This document shows, in pieces, positions 32,823-42,094 of a stretch of 44,981 nucleotides of DNA. The stretch is from Fimbriimonadales bacterium. GTDB lineage: Bacteria; Armatimonadota; Fimbriimonadia; Fimbriimonadales; GBS-DC. Under the pieces are notes generated by a model. That model saw only the letters and a list, made by a program, of their open reading frames with translations. It did not search any database and was not told where the DNA came from. The position numbers were made by a program, and so were the translations under genes. How positions within the stretch are numbered: the stretch's first letter is position 1; each line of letters opens with the position of its first letter. The stretch spans positions 1 to 44,981 of the forward strand of contig JANXAW010000040.1 of NCBI GenBank assembly GCA_025061985.1. The letters are read 5' to 3'.

Positions 32823-34082
32823 GTGCGTTCCCTGCTGCGCCTAACCTTTGCTCTTGCGCTGGCTGTTGCCCTTTTGTGGGGCATTGAGCTGCTGCGCCGT
32901 CAAGACCCGTTTTTGCGCACCCTCGCACACATTCCCCCAGCGCTGCAACACCTTGAGCTTTACTTGGAGCGCCCTACGATTACCATGCGCGACGGCGCCC
33001 GCATAATGGCAACCTTGCAGCTGGATGCGTTGGAGATCGAGCGCAATCGCATACAATGGCGTGCACGCAACCTGCGCCAAGCGACTTTCTACGATGAGCG
33101 CGGCAACCGCATTGGTGTCGCACAAGCCAACGAGCTACTGTTCAACTACCCTGCGCGACGCTTGCACATTATGGGCAATCCTACCCTCACAATGTACCGC
33201 CACCCCTTCGGCACAACCCCGCTTACCCTGCAAACCGCGCACGTGTTCTGGGACTTACGCCTGCGCCGCCTAAAGGCTGACTTGCCCGTCCACATTCGCT
33301 GGAACGAAGGCTATGGCACAATCCAAACCCTGAGGTGGGATTTCAACGCAGGCACCCTACAGCTAGGTACAGGGCGCCTGTACATCAGTAGCACTGCCTT
33401 TCAAGAGGGCGCCCAACCCAAGCGTAAAGTGGAGATCGCATATGAGTTCGCCGTCATGCACAAGGATCGCCTCGAGGTGCAGAACCTTAGGCTGCGCGAC
33501 GGCGATACTGTAGCCACTGCTGAACGCGCGGATGTGTACGAACGCCAGCAATACGCCTTAGCCACAGGTAAGCTGCGCTTGGAAGACCCACGCATTGACA
33601 TTGAAGGCGGGAAACTGGAAGTGTGGTACGGAGAAAACCAAAAACGCGCGCGCCTGCAAAACCAAGTGCGCATTCGCATCAAGCCCCGCAAGACCGAGCC
33701 ACCCCCCGAAGGCGAACCCGAAACCGAACTGGAGCAAGCCAAACGCTATCCGATTGACGCCACCTGCGACGAGATTGAGTACTTCTATCGGCGTAAAGTC
33801 GCCTACATCCGAGGCAATATCAAAGCCGTGCAGCAACTTGCCAATGGGCGCACTCGCACCCTCACCGCCAGCGAAGCCGAATACGACCAGAAAAACGAAC
33901 GCCTCATCCTGCGAGGTAAGGTGGTAGTGGACGAACCGCAACGGATCTACTTCGAAACGGAACTGGCAATTGTGTCGTTAGTAGAAGGCGAGGAGAAGAT
34001 CGAGACACCCAAAGGCGCTAAGGGCTACCTTTACACTGACGAAGAAGAGGAGGAGACGCCCCCACCGAATGGCAAGCCTTAG
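32823..34082 (+). CDS. LptC/LptA-like lipopolysaccharide transport protein
   Basis: A roughly 419-residue protein with an N-terminal membrane anchor (LLRLTFALALAVALLWGIEL) and a long beta-rich periplasmic region. The first half (TITMRDGARIMATLQLDALEI) resembles LptC; the second half, with GKLRLEDPRIDIEGGKLEV, YIRGNIKAV and ASEAEYDQKNERLILRGKV, resembles the OstA/LptA jelly-roll repeat. It would form part of the periplasmic bridge carrying lipopolysaccharide to the outer membrane. GTG 32823 is chosen because of AGGGGA upstream; ATG 32778 is an alternative that overlaps the lipoprotein gene. It overlaps lpxC by 14 nt, in keeping with a linked role in LPS. Confidence 0.75.
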   Translation: MRSLLRLTFALALAVALLWGIELLRRQDPFLRTLAHIPPALQHLELYLERPTITMRDGARIMATLQLDALEIERNRIQWRARNLRQATFYDERGNRIGVAQANELLFNYPARRLHIMGNPTLTMYRHPFGTTPLTLQTAHVFWDLRLRRLKADLPVHIRWNEGYGTIQTLRWDFNAGTLQLGTGRLYISSTAFQEGAQPKRKVEIAYEFAVMHKDRLEVQNLRLRDGDTVATAERADVYERQQYALATGKLRLEDPRIDIEGGKLEVWYGENQKRARLQNQVRIRIKPRKTEPPPEGEPETELEQAKRYPIDATCDEIEYFYRRKVAYIRGNIKAVQQLANGRTRTLTASEAEYDQKNERLILRGKVVVDEPQRIYFETELAIVSLVEGEEKIETPKGAKGYLYTDEEEEETPPPNGKP

Positions 34083-34953
34083 AACGCTCGCGGCAACGGT
34101 GCGCTTTGAAGGCGTTGGACTGCATACGGGTGAACCCTGCTTAGTGGTGCTCCACCCATTGGAAGGGGAGCCGAGCCGCCCACCGAAGCTTGGGCTACCA
34201 ACGCGCCTCCTCATCCGCAAAGACGGCACCACCTTCCCCGCCCGCTGGGACTACGTGGTGGACACCACCCGCGCTACCGTAGTGGGCGATGGCACTACGC
34301 GCTTATCCACCATTGAGCATCTAATGGCAGCGCTGTGGATAACGGGCATCACGCACTGCCTTATTGAGTGCGTACGCGGCAGTGAAGTACCCATCTTAGA
34401 CGGCAGCGCCCTGCCCTTCGTGGAGGTGATACGCAACCAGTCCGCTACCTTGTCTCCCACAAGTGAGTTGTGCGCAGAGGAAAAGCCTCTTCCTGCAAGT
34501 GAATGTCCCATCCTTGAAGTGCGCGCGGATGACCGCTATCTCGCATGGCATCCATGGGGCAACGCCCTTATGGGCTACATCCAGTTTCCTGAGCCGCTAG
34601 GAGTGCAAGCAGGGGCATTCCGTTTGGCTGATGCCCCTACCGAGATTGCGCCCGCACGTACCTTTGGCTTTTTGTATGAAGCGGAGGCACTCCGCAAGCA
34701 GGGTTTAGCACATGGCGCCTCGCTGGAAAACGCGCTCGTGATCAGTGAAACTGGGTATCATAATCCCGCACGATTTGCCGACGAGCCGCTGCGCCACAAG
34801 TTGCTGGATGTGCTGGGCGATTTGTACCTGTGTGGCGCGTATGTGCCTATGTTTACGCTGGTAGCGATTAAGCCAGGGCACGCGCTGAATGTACGACTAG
34901 CACAGCAGATAGCACAGTGGCTGTACGCGGAGGACCGAGGATGGCGGAGCTGA
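34069..34953 (+). CDS. lpxC: UDP-3-O-acyl-N-acetylglucosamine deacetylase
   Basis: The zinc-dependent committed step of lipid A synthesis. The 294-residue protein has [12 protein letters not shown] at the N-terminus, [10 protein letters not shown] with a zinc-binding His, [12 protein letters not shown], and the C-terminal [13 protein letters not shown] with the other His and Asp ligands. Length matches LpxC alone, not the LpxC-FabZ fusion of Bacteroidetes. It overlaps the gene before (14 nt) and fabZ after (13 nt). Confidence 0.96.
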   Translation: MASLRTLAATVRFEGVGLHTGEPCLVVLHPLEGEPSRPPKLGLPTRLLIRKDGTTFPARWDYVVDTTRATVVGDGTTRLSTIEHLMAALWITGITHCLIECVRGSEVPILDGSALPFVEVIRNQSATLSPTSELCAEEKPLPASECPILEVRADDRYLAWHPWGNALMGYIQFPEPLGVQAGAFRLADAPTEIAPARTFGFLYEAEALRKQGLAHGASLENALVISETGYHNPARFADEPLRHKLLDVLGDLYLCGAYVPMFTLVAIKPGHALNVRLAQQIAQWLYAEDRGWRS

Positions 34954-35438
34954 GCTTGGATGTGGAGCAGATTCGGCAGGTGATTCCGCATCGCTATCCG
35001 TTCCTATTAGTGGATCGGATTTTGGAAGTGGAGCCGGGCAAGCGCGCAGTCGGGCTGAAAAATGTCACGGCAAACGAGAGCTTCTTCCAAGGGCACTTTC
35101 CCGCGAAGGCGATTATGCCGGGCGTGCTGATTTTAGAGGCAATGGCGCAGGTGGGGGGTGTGATGGTGATGCTGCAGCCCGAAATGCGCAATCGCATCGC
35201 GCTCTTAGGAGGCATAGATAATGCGCGCTTCCGACGCCCCGTGGTGCCCGGCGACACGCTGATTATGGAGGTAGAAATGCTTTGGATGCGCCGCGAGGTA
35301 GGGCGTGTAAAGGCAACGGCGCGGGTCAATGGCGAGCTGGCTGCCGAGGCAGAAATCACTTTTGCCATACTTGACCCATCGCGCTTGCTCAGCTCCCCTG
35401 TGGAAACGCTGCTTCAAAAGCAACCTGACACTGTTTGA
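34941..35438 (+). CDS. fabZ: (3R)-hydroxyacyl-ACP dehydratase FabZ
   Basis: A hot-dog-fold dehydratase of fatty acid synthesis, 165 residues. [12 protein letters not shown] and the catalytic His/Glu in [20 protein letters not shown] are clear. ATG 34941 follows GGAGG/GAGG and overlaps the lpxC end by 13 nt. Its place between lpxC and lpxA fits the shared hydroxyacyl-ACP pool, as FabZ competes with lipid A acyltransferases for this substrate. Confidence 0.95.
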   Translation: MAELSLDVEQIRQVIPHRYPFLLVDRILEVEPGKRAVGLKNVTANESFFQGHFPAKAIMPGVLILEAMAQVGGVMVMLQPEMRNRIALLGGIDNARFRRPVVPGDTLIMEVEMLWMRREVGRVKATARVNGELAAEAEITFAILDPSRLLSSPVETLLQKQPDTV

Positions 35439-35449
35439 GGCACCTCGCG

Positions 35450-36250
35450 ATGGCTACAATTCACCCAACAGCGGTTGTGCATCCTTCTGCTGAAATAGAC
35501 GACGATGTGGAGATTGGACCTTACTGCATCGTTGGGGCGCATGTGCGCATCGGAGCAGGCACCACCCTAGGCGCCCACGTGATTGTAGAAGGATACACGC
35601 AGATTGGGCGCAACAACATTATTTATCACGGCGCCGTGCTGGGCGCACCCCCGCAGGATCGCAAGTTCAAACACGAGCGCAGCTACCTCATCATCGGCGA
35701 CAACAACTGGATCCGTGAGTATGTAACCATCCACCGCGCCAGTGGCGAAGAGCAAGCCACCATCATTGGCGACAACAACTTCCTGATGGCGTACGTGCAT
35801 ATCGGACACAACTGCAAGGTAGGCAGCGGTGTGGTGATGGCAAACGCGGTGGGCATCAGCGGGCACTGCGAAATCGGCGATGGCGCCAACATTGGCGGCA
35901 TGACAGGCGTGCATCAGTTTACGCGCATCGGCAAACTCGCGATGGTGGGTGGGATGTCACGCATCGTGCGAGATGTGCCTCCGTTCATGATTGTGGAAGG
36001 CAGCCCCGCGCAAGTCCGCGGGGTGAACATTGTTGGGTTGCGTCGCGCAGGAATCCCCGAAGCGACACGCGACGCCCTGCGCAAAGCCTGCCGCTGGATG
36101 TTCTTCTCCAACCTCAACATCAGCCAAGCCATTGAAAAAATCCGAGCGGAGCTGGAGATGAGCGCAGAATTGGAGCACCTGATTGAGTTTATGGAGCAGA
36201 TTCGGCAGGGACGCAACGGACGCGCCTTAGACCAACCCTCGCGCAAATGA
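35450..36250 (+). CDS. lpxA: UDP-N-acetylglucosamine acyltransferase
   Basis: The first enzyme of lipid A synthesis, which places a hydroxyacyl chain on UDP-GlcNAc at the 3-OH. The 266-residue protein begins MATIHPTAVVHPSAEID and continues as a left-handed beta-helix of hexapeptide repeats (IGPYCIVGAHVRIGAGTTLG). The catalytic His lies in YVHIGHNC; the C-terminal helical part is RRAGIPEATRDALRKACRWMF. The ATG is 12 nt after the fabZ stop, with GAGG as a short Shine-Dalgarno. The end overlaps lpxB by 4 nt. Confidence 0.96.
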   Translation: MATIHPTAVVHPSAEIDDDVEIGPYCIVGAHVRIGAGTTLGAHVIVEGYTQIGRNNIIYHGAVLGAPPQDRKFKHERSYLIIGDNNWIREYVTIHRASGEEQATIIGDNNFLMAYVHIGHNCKVGSGVVMANAVGISGHCEIGDGANIGGMTGVHQFTRIGKLAMVGGMSRIVRDVPPFMIVEGSPAQVRGVNIVGLRRAGIPEATRDALRKACRWMFFSNLNISQAIEKIRAELEMSAELEHLIEFMEQIRQGRNGRALDQPSRK

Positions 36251-37398
36251 GTCGCTCGGTGCTGATTGTGGCGGGTGAGGCGTCGGGCGACCTCTACGGC
36301 GCGGATTTGGCGCATGCGCTTCACGCTCGCTTTCGCGAATTGACCATCTACGGTATCGGTAGCACGCGCATGCGCGCTGCCCACGTTCAGCTCATTGCCG
36401 ACAGCCGTGCATGGGGCGCAATCGGCATTGTGGAGTCACTCAAGGTTGCTCCCCGTGTGTACTTGGCGTTTCTGCGGGCGAAGCGATTCCTTCGCCACGC
36501 TAGGCCCGACTTAGTTGTGCCGATTGACTTCGGCGCCTTCAATGTGCCTTTGAGTTGCTGGGCGCGCCAGCTGGGCTTGACCGTGGCATACTATATGCCC
36601 CCTGGCAGCTGGCGCCGCGAAGCGCAAGGGCGCGATCTGCCCCGCTGCACCAACCTTGTGCTGACCCCGTTCGCGTGGTCAGCAGAACACCTACGTGCTA
36701 TTGGCGCGAACGCCCATTGGGTGCCGCACCCCCTGCTGCGCTTGGCACGCCCCACTCAAACTAAAGAGGCATTTTGCGAGCGGTTGGGGCTAGACCCGTA
36801 CCGCCCCATCGTCGCCCTGTTGCCTGGCAGTCGCCACCACGAGGTGAAGGCACTTACCCCCTTGTATGCTCGCGTAGCAGAGTCTGTACACGCCCTGCTG
36901 CCTGAGGTCCAGTTTGTGCTTTCTGTGGCGCCTCACCTTGACCCTGATTGGGTGCATCGCCTGTGGCTAGAGCACTCGCGCCAGTGGGTGCCCACCGAAA
37001 CGCGCTCCGTATGGGACCTATTGGCTCACGCCGATGCGGGGATCATTTGCTCAGGTACAGCGACTTTGGAAGCGGCGCTACTCAACACGCCAATGCTCAT
37101 CGTCTACCGCGGAAGCTGGCTGATGAACTTGGAATATCGCCTGCGACGCAAGCGACTGAACCTTAGCTGGATTGGATTGCCCAATCTGATTTTGCAGCGG
37201 GCAGTGTGCCCTGAGTTCATTCAGGAAGACGCCACGCCGCACCAGTTGCGCCAAGCGCTCATTCCCCTGCTCCGAGATTCGGAAGTGCGTGGGGCGCAGC
37301 TCCATGCCTTCCGCGAAATCCGCCACGCATTAGGCGAGGGGCAAAACCTCCGCGAGGCATACGAGTGGATTGCCGACCTGTTGACAGAGGCTTTATAG
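36247..37398 (+). CDS. lpxB: Lipid-A-disaccharide synthase
   Basis: A family 19 glycosyltransferase that joins UDP-2,3-diacylglucosamine to lipid X to make the lipid A disaccharide, at the inner face of the inner membrane. The 383-residue protein has VLIVAGEASGDLYGA at the N-terminus, DLVVPIDFGAFN, YYMPPGSW, VALLPGSRHHEV and the C-terminal donor region CSGTATLEAALLNTPMLIVYR. ATGA overlap couples it to lpxA. lpxD, lpxH/I and lpxK are not in the window. Confidence 0.95.
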   Translation: MSRSVLIVAGEASGDLYGADLAHALHARFRELTIYGIGSTRMRAAHVQLIADSRAWGAIGIVESLKVAPRVYLAFLRAKRFLRHARPDLVVPIDFGAFNVPLSCWARQLGLTVAYYMPPGSWRREAQGRDLPRCTNLVLTPFAWSAEHLRAIGANAHWVPHPLLRLARPTQTKEAFCERLGLDPYRPIVALLPGSRHHEVKALTPLYARVAESVHALLPEVQFVLSVAPHLDPDWVHRLWLEHSRQWVPTETRSVWDLLAHADAGIICSGTATLEAALLNTPMLIVYRGSWLMNLEYRLRRKRLNLSWIGLPNLILQRAVCPEFIQEDATPHQLRQALIPLLRDSEVRGAQLHAFREIRHALGEGQNLREAYEWIADLLTEAL

Positions 37399-37445
37399 CA
37401 TCGGCGCCTCATAGCATCGGTGTCTCGCTGATACACGCAATGCGC

Positions 37446-37473
37446 TGTCATTCCGAGCCGAAAGCGAGGAATC
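37446..37473. repeat. Candidate dispersed intergenic repeat unit
   Basis: In the 180-bp gap after lpxB, TGTCATTCCGAG and GAGGAATCT flank a short centre (GCCGAAAGC), giving a partly palindromic unit. Very similar GTCATTCCGAG-n-GAGGAATCT units are known to me as intergenic repeats in several phyla. Only one copy occurs in this window. The same gap also has two near copies of TAGCATCGG (37398-37407, 37413-37422). No gene was found in the gap. Confidence 0.35.
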
Positions 37474-37578
37474 TAAGACTGCTATGCTCGGGGTGGTAGT
37501 TGGGTGCGCATACGTGGCGTTGGCGTCTCGCCAGCAACTATAGGGCGGGTGCGAGGGGCTACCTCTACGGAAGTCATT

Positions 37579-38985
37579 CTATGCAGTAGCAAACTGGTGC
37601 AGGCGGCGCACTGTCTCCCGCACGTCCTCTTCCGTGGCGCGGGGGTTGAGAGTACACATTCGCAGGGTTACTCGCCCACGCAGGATGGTGGAGCTGACCA
37701 TGCCGAAACCGTCCTCGATCATCTTGTCCACCAAGGCGCGGTTGAGCGCGTCGGCTTGCCCCTCACTGAGTGTGGGAGGGGCGTAGCGAAATGCCACGAT
37801 CCCCATCGTGGCGGGCGAGACAATCTGCCAATGTGGAAGCTGGCGCAAAGCCTGCTCTGCAACGCGCGCAAGGTGCAAGTTCCACTCCATCGCCTGCCGA
37901 AAAGCATCTACGCCGCGCACTTTGAGCGCCATCCACACCTTGAGCGCGCGAAAACTACGCGAGAGTTCCACTCCATAGTCGCAGAAGTCCACCCCTGTGG
38001 CGCCGCGCTCCTTGTCCTGCAGGTAGGGAGGCAAGATTCGGAAGGCTGCGCGCAGGTGCTCAAAGTCGCGCACGAGGGCACAGCCTGCCATCATCGGCTG
38101 ATAGAGCCACTTGTGGGGGTCTACTGCCAGCGAGTCCAGTCGATGGATGCCACGCAGTCGCCGTTTGCCCTCTTCGGTGAGGATGGCTGCTGCGCCGTAC
38201 GCGCCATCGGCGTGCAGCCACAGCCCTTCTTCAGCGCATAAGTCTGCTAAGGCCTCTAGGGGGTCTACGGCGCCTGTGTTGGTCGTGCCTGCGTTTGCCA
38301 CTACACAAAACGGCTGCCAGCCGTCCGCGCGGTCGCGCTGGATTTGCTTGCGTAGCGCCTCCAATGGGATTTGGAACTGCTCATCGGCAGGCAACACGCA
38401 TAGCTGTTCCTCGCGCAAGCCTAAAATGCGCCATGCTCGCGCCACACAAGAATGGGTTTGGTCGGAGTAGTACACTCGACCGCGGGTGAGCGCGTCAGGG
38501 TAGCGCTGGCGCGCTGCCGCCAAGCACACAAGGTTTGCCACCGAGCCGCCGCTCACGAATAGCCCGCCCGCCGTTTCAGGCAAATCGAACCAATCGCACA
38601 GCCAGCGGATGACCACGCGCTCCACTTGCGACGCTCCCGCCCCCACCATCCAAGTGCCCACGAAGATGTTCATCCCTGCTGCCAAAAAGTCTGCCAGCAC
38701 GCCCACATAGTCGTTTGGCGCGGGCACAAACGCGAAGTAGCGCGGATGGTCGACCTTGATGATGTGTGGCAGCACTTTCTCAAGGAACTCGTTTAGCACC
38801 TGCTCGAACGGTTGAGGCGTGGTAGGGGTGGGTTCGTTTAGCAGAGCTTCTAGCATGGCGGGCGCAGGGCGAGTGCCGATGGGGCGCGCGGGCAGGCTCT
38901 GCCAATAGGCAACCAGCGTGTCGACCACGCGGTAGCCCATCTGGCGCATCGTTTCGGGGTCAAAGTCCAGAGGTGAGCCTGCCAT
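37579..38985 (-). CDS. PLP-dependent decarboxylase (aromatic-L-amino-acid/group II type)
   Basis: A 468-residue fold-type I pyridoxal-phosphate enzyme of the group II decarboxylase family. The N-terminus (MAGSPLDFDPETMRQMGYRVVDTLVAYW) resembles tryptophan/tyrosine decarboxylases. FVSGGSVANLVCLAAARQR, NAGTTNTGAVDPL and LHADGAYGAAAIL are cofactor-binding regions. The PLP Lys is in VDPHKWLYQP. It would turn an aromatic or other amino acid to the amine; the substrate is not fixed by these motifs. ATG 38985 shares a base with the stop of the upstream gene (TAATG), so the two are translationally coupled. Confidence 0.92.
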   Translation of the reverse strand: MAGSPLDFDPETMRQMGYRVVDTLVAYWQSLPARPIGTRPAPAMLEALLNEPTPTTPQPFEQVLNEFLEKVLPHIIKVDHPRYFAFVPAPNDYVGVLADFLAAGMNIFVGTWMVGAGASQVERVVIRWLCDWFDLPETAGGLFVSGGSVANLVCLAAARQRYPDALTRGRVYYSDQTHSCVARAWRILGLREEQLCVLPADEQFQIPLEALRKQIQRDRADGWQPFCVVANAGTTNTGAVDPLEALADLCAEEGLWLHADGAYGAAAILTEEGKRRLRGIHRLDSLAVDPHKWLYQPMMAGCALVRDFEHLRAAFRILPPYLQDKERGATGVDFCDYGVELSRSFRALKVWMALKVRGVDAFRQAMEWNLHLARVAEQALRQLPHWQIVSPATMGIVAFRYAPPTLSEGQADALNRALVDKMIEDGFGMVSSTILRGRVTLRMCTLNPRATEEDVRETVRRLHQFATA

Positions 38986-40175
38986 TACTCTGGCATTGGG
39001 TAGCGCAGCAGTGCGCTTACGCCTTGAATGCGTGCGCGGACTTCGCCATGTACTGCTTCCGCTTGCGCCCCCTGCTCCAGCGCGCGCTCTAACACCGTGT
39101 CTACAATGTCGGGCATTTGCCACACTGAGACCGTGCCTTCAGGCGCATCTTCTGCGCTCAGCCCAATCGCCCCAGAGGGGTAAAACAGCATCCCTGGTTG
39201 GGTGAAGGTGACATCGTAAAGGAGGGTACGCACATTGCCCCACTCCAACGCACGCAGCACTGCACGTAGCCCGATGGCGCGCATAGCAGGTGGGGTCTCC
39301 TCTAACTCGTGCACAAGTTGGCTTTCCTGCTCTCGGTCAATCTCCATCAGGCGGTTGAGCACGCGCTCGTAGATTTGGTTGATGGGCATCTTGTCGTGCG
39401 CGGGAATTCTGCCAGCGTAGGCACGGCGCACATAGTCGTGAAGGTAGGTTGGGAGCGCGCTGGCTAGGTCGTCAGGGGCGCCGATAATAAGGCGGTCAAA
39501 TGGGTGCGTGCGCCGCAGTTCACGAATCGTTTCGGCAATCTTGCGCAAGTGTTGCTGCTGCTCGTGCAGCTTTAGCATTTGCACGTTGCGCTCGCCCATG
39601 CCGTGTTGCGCCGTGAGACCGCTGGGCGTGCGCACGCCATACACACCCGGTCGCAACATCTCGCGATCGCGAATAAAGCTGAACGCATCCAACGGGCGAA
39701 TGCCCTGGATGTCAACTAAGTAGAAGTAGGCGTCGCGATGGTCAAAAATCGCCACTAAGTTTACGCCAAAGTCGGTTTCTACCGCAAACAGCCGCCGCAC
39801 ATAGGGGGTTTGGTCCACCACCAAGCTGTCGCGCTCTACGTAGGGCAACAGCACCGCTTCAAATAGCCTCTCACCAGAGCACGCAAACGCAGCCAGCCCG
39901 CGCACAGGCAGCGAGTGCTCACCTTCTAAGTTTGAAGGCTCTTCTAAGAAGGCTTCCAAGCGCTGGAAGTCTTGGCGTATCGAGTCGCGCGCCTCAGGCG
40001 AAAGTGTGTTGTTGTCTTCCAACCAGTGGCTAAGTTGGTTGACCATGGTCTTGAGGCGCGTGCGGTAGAGCGGTGGTCGCGTAACGCGCTCCTCTGGAGG
40101 GATGCTTAGATAAAGCGAAGTCACCAAATAACGCTCAGAACGGAACTCTTTCAATCGCTCTATCGCGTCTCGCAT
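38985..40175 (-). CDS. baeRF family protein (archaeo-eukaryotic release factor-like)
   Basis: A 396-residue protein of the bacterial archaeo-eukaryotic release-factor (baeRF, probably type 10) family. The N-terminal domain has VTSLYLSIPPEERVT and the middle domain RGLAAFACSGERLFEAVLLP, with the eRF1-domain-3-like strand HPFDRLIIGAPDDLASAL. In place of a GGQ loop a QHGMGERNVQ segment is seen, as in many baeRFs. Family members are predicted to act on stalled or inactive ribosomes, but experimental support is thin. ATG 40175 follows GGAGGT. The 273-bp gap upstream (40176-40448) holds nothing I could support. Confidence 0.8.
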   Translation of the reverse strand: MRDAIERLKEFRSERYLVTSLYLSIPPEERVTRPPLYRTRLKTMVNQLSHWLEDNNTLSPEARDSIRQDFQRLEAFLEEPSNLEGEHSLPVRGLAAFACSGERLFEAVLLPYVERDSLVVDQTPYVRRLFAVETDFGVNLVAIFDHRDAYFYLVDIQGIRPLDAFSFIRDREMLRPGVYGVRTPSGLTAQHGMGERNVQMLKLHEQQQHLRKIAETIRELRRTHPFDRLIIGAPDDLASALPTYLHDYVRRAYAGRIPAHDKMPINQIYERVLNRLMEIDREQESQLVHELEETPPAMRAIGLRAVLRALEWGNVRTLLYDVTFTQPGMLFYPSGAIGLSAEDAPEGTVSVWQMPDIVDTVLERALEQGAQAEAVHGEVRARIQGVSALLRYPMPE

Positions 40176-40448
40176 CGTTGACCTCCAACAAAGTGCCTCA
40201 AATCTCGCATAGAGTGGTCTCTATTGCGCACCTTTGAGCTGTTGAATGCGCACCACAGTGGCCTATGCTCTCGTTTCCTTCCCCATAAAGGATACCGCAT
40301 TTGGGGGCGTGAATGTTCGCACTCTCCGTTGCTTAGTTAGTCACTTTGATTTTGCTTCGAGTGCCCCTGCCAATCGTGATAGGTTTGGTCGCAAGGGCGA
40401 TAGAGTTGGGCTTGCTATTCACCCCGTTGCTGAGCGTCTCTTACTTGC

Positions 40449-41003
40449 TCACTCAAACAGCTCTCCCACGCGCACCTTGAACTCAGGCAGCAACTCGCCT
40501 CCTGTAAGCACATCGTTTTCGTTGAGGACTTCGACCTCGAGGGGTGCCCTCAGCCGATACACCTGCTTGCGCTCAGGGAACAGCAGCCACACCTCGCGCG
40601 CACCTGACTCGAAGTATTCGCCCACTTTTTGAAGTAGATCGCTTAGGTTTTCGGAGGGAGAGACAATCTCTATGGCTAAGTCGGGGGCGCCGTCGGCAAA
40701 ACCTGTGGGGATCTCACCAGCAGGCAAGCGGCTTATGGACATCACGGAGAGGTCTGGGCTACGAATGTTGCCCGATGCCATGCGGAAGCCCGTGCTGGAG
40801 TCGAAGGCTCTCATCGTGTCGGGCAACACTGCGTAAACCTTCGCTGCCAGCTTGAGACCGATCCAGCCATGCCTTGCACCTGTTGGCACGACTTGTAGCC
40901 TCCCGTTCACCAGCTCGTACTTGCGCCCGTCATCGGGCAGCTGCAGAAGGTCCTGCTCGGTGTAGCGACGCTTGCGTTTGGCTTTCACGCGCGTGGCAGC
41001 CAT
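40449..41003 (-). CDS. Uma2 family endonuclease-like protein
   Basis: A 184-residue (from ATG 41003) single-domain protein of the Uma2/PD-(D/E)XK family. YELVNGRLQVV, RSPDLSVMS, DLAIEIVSPSEN and YFESGAREVWLLFPERKQVY match the family's core strands and active site. The N-terminus is rich in Lys and Arg (RVKAKRKRRYTEQD), as in many members. An in-frame upstream start at 41033 is possible, but TATACT at 41026-41021 places transcription below it. A relative lies at 2965-3555; they are not close copies. Confidence 0.88.
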   Translation of the reverse strand: MAATRVKAKRKRRYTEQDLLQLPDDGRKYELVNGRLQVVPTGARHGWIGLKLAAKVYAVLPDTMRAFDSSTGFRMASGNIRSPDLSVMSISRLPAGEIPTGFADGAPDLAIEIVSPSENLSDLLQKVGEYFESGAREVWLLFPERKQVYRLRAPLEVEVLNENDVLTGGELLPEFKVRVGELFE

Positions 41004-41020
41004 GGAGTTCACCCTAGTGG

Positions 41021-41026
41021 AGTATA
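41021..41026 (-). promoter_or_regulatory. -10 hexamer TATACT of the second Uma2 gene
   Basis: Minus-strand GG-TATACT lies 17 nt before ATG 41003, with AGGGTGA between as a Shine-Dalgarno. No -35 box was recognised. Confidence 0.4.
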
Positions 41027-41090
41027 CCCGCATGGTGGAAAGGCTCTCCCTCGCCTCGCAAAAACCCGGTTCTCCCTTGGGGGGTCTGCT

Positions 41091-41148
41091 GGAGGGGGCA
41101 TCAGAAAACTCGCCCCCTCCTGGAGGTTTTCCCTCGCTTGTACGAGGG
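41091..41148. repeat. Two adjacent hairpins after the prepilin-like gene
   Basis: A perfect 9-bp inverted repeat (GGAGGGGGC at 41091-41099, GCCCCCTCC at 41112-41120) and a 6-bp one (CCCTCG 41131-41136, CGAGGG 41143-41148). They lie just past the stop of the minus-strand prepilin-like gene. No T-tract follows on the minus strand, so a termination or mRNA-end role is tentative. Confidence 0.4.
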
Positions 41149-41165
41149 GCGCCGAACCGCCTACT

Positions 41166-42092
41166 TTAGTCCGAGCAGTGTTCACAGTCGCGCCCGCGGC
41201 ACTCTCTTGTGGTTTGGTGAGAATCGTAGTCGGGTCGGAATAGCCACGGGTTGCAGCCGTCATACCAGTACTGCGCGGGCAAGCCCTGAGAGTTGTATTG
41301 CGTGTACGGGTCTACGCGCCAGTCGGTGTTGGCAGGCGCTAGCTGCGCGCCCAAGCGTCGCCACTTAGCACTGCCATCCGCTGCCACAAACACAGCCCCT
41401 TGAGTGTGAATCCACAACGTGTCGGCTGGGTTGAAGAGTACGCCGACAGGATACGGGTTCGCAGGTACCCCGTTGAGACAGCTGAAGTAGCGACATGGGA
41501 GGTCAGGGTCATCACAACGCAGGGCAGGGTTGCTCAGGGCAAAGCCCTCCACGCTCGCCCTGCCGCGCCCTTCCCAGAACATTGGCACGGTAGACGCAGA
41601 GACTACCACTGCAGCGCTTAGCCCGTGGAGCAACCCGTTGTAAGTGTAGCTCACCCGCGCGGGAGTGCGACGCGGGCTGGTGTAGTCTGCAACCTGCAGC
41701 CGCTGCGCAGGAGCTGACGGGCAGCTATAGATCTGCTCGTTCTTGAGATAAGGCTGCAGGGCATTTGCCCAGTGCACTTGGTATGCCTGATGTAGCGGGC
41801 TACCCACTGCCACGCTGGAACGCCAGTCATGGGGCACTGCGTGGTAGCGGTTCCAGAGCCAACGCCCTGTGTTCACATCACGCCCGAAGCCCAGTGGGTA
41901 AGTCTCGTCAAAGTCGTTGAGGTACATCGTTGCGGCAAGCCCGAGTTGCTTGGCGTTCGAGAGACAAGCGGTTTGGCGTGCCTTCTCCCGCGCGTTGGAG
42001 AACACGGGAAACAGTAGCGCTGCCAGCACGGCAATAATCGCAATCACCACCAGCAGTTCAATGAGAGTGAAACCCACGCGCTGTGCTTGCAT
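41166..42092 (-). CDS. Prepilin-type N-terminal domain protein with H-X9-DG motif (DUF1559-like)
   Basis: A 308-residue pilin-like protein. The leader [20 protein letters not shown] carries the prepilin peptidase site (Gly-Phe) and Glu5, then [16 protein letters not shown]. The C-terminal region contains H-T-Q-G ... A-D-G, exactly the H-X9-DG spacing, followed by SAKW. The tail has a short Cys cluster (CRGRDCEHC), absent in the relative at 12836-13624. The start ATG 42092 has AGGAGG 5 nt upstream, but that Shine-Dalgarno lies in a 14-bp inverted repeat with the end of the upstream Cys-rich gene, so translation may be coupled or regulated. It should sit in the inner membrane or a pilus/pseudopilus. 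Confidence 0.9.
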   Translation of the reverse strand: MQAQRVGFTLIELLVVIAIIAVLAALLFPVFSNAREKARQTACLSNAKQLGLAATMYLNDFDETYPLGFGRDVNTGRWLWNRYHAVPHDWRSSVAVGSPLHQAYQVHWANALQPYLKNEQIYSCPSAPAQRLQVADYTSPRRTPARVSYTYNGLLHGLSAAVVVSASTVPMFWEGRGRASVEGFALSNPALRCDDPDLPCRYFSCLNGVPANPYPVGVLFNPADTLWIHTQGAVFVAADGSAKWRRLGAQLAPANTDWRVDPYTQYNSQGLPAQYWYDGCNPWLFRPDYDSHQTTRECRGRDCEHCSD

Positions 42093-42094
42093 AA

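Noticed and set aside
37504-38241. A 245-codon plus-strand open frame opposite the decarboxylase
   Set aside because: It is antisense to a clear PLP-enzyme gene, has no recognised motif or good start, and reads as a shadow of high-GC codon use.
40246-40632. A 128-codon plus-strand open frame in the gap before the second Uma2 gene
   Set aside because: Half of it is antisense to Uma2; composition is not protein-like and no Shine-Dalgarno or -10 was seen.
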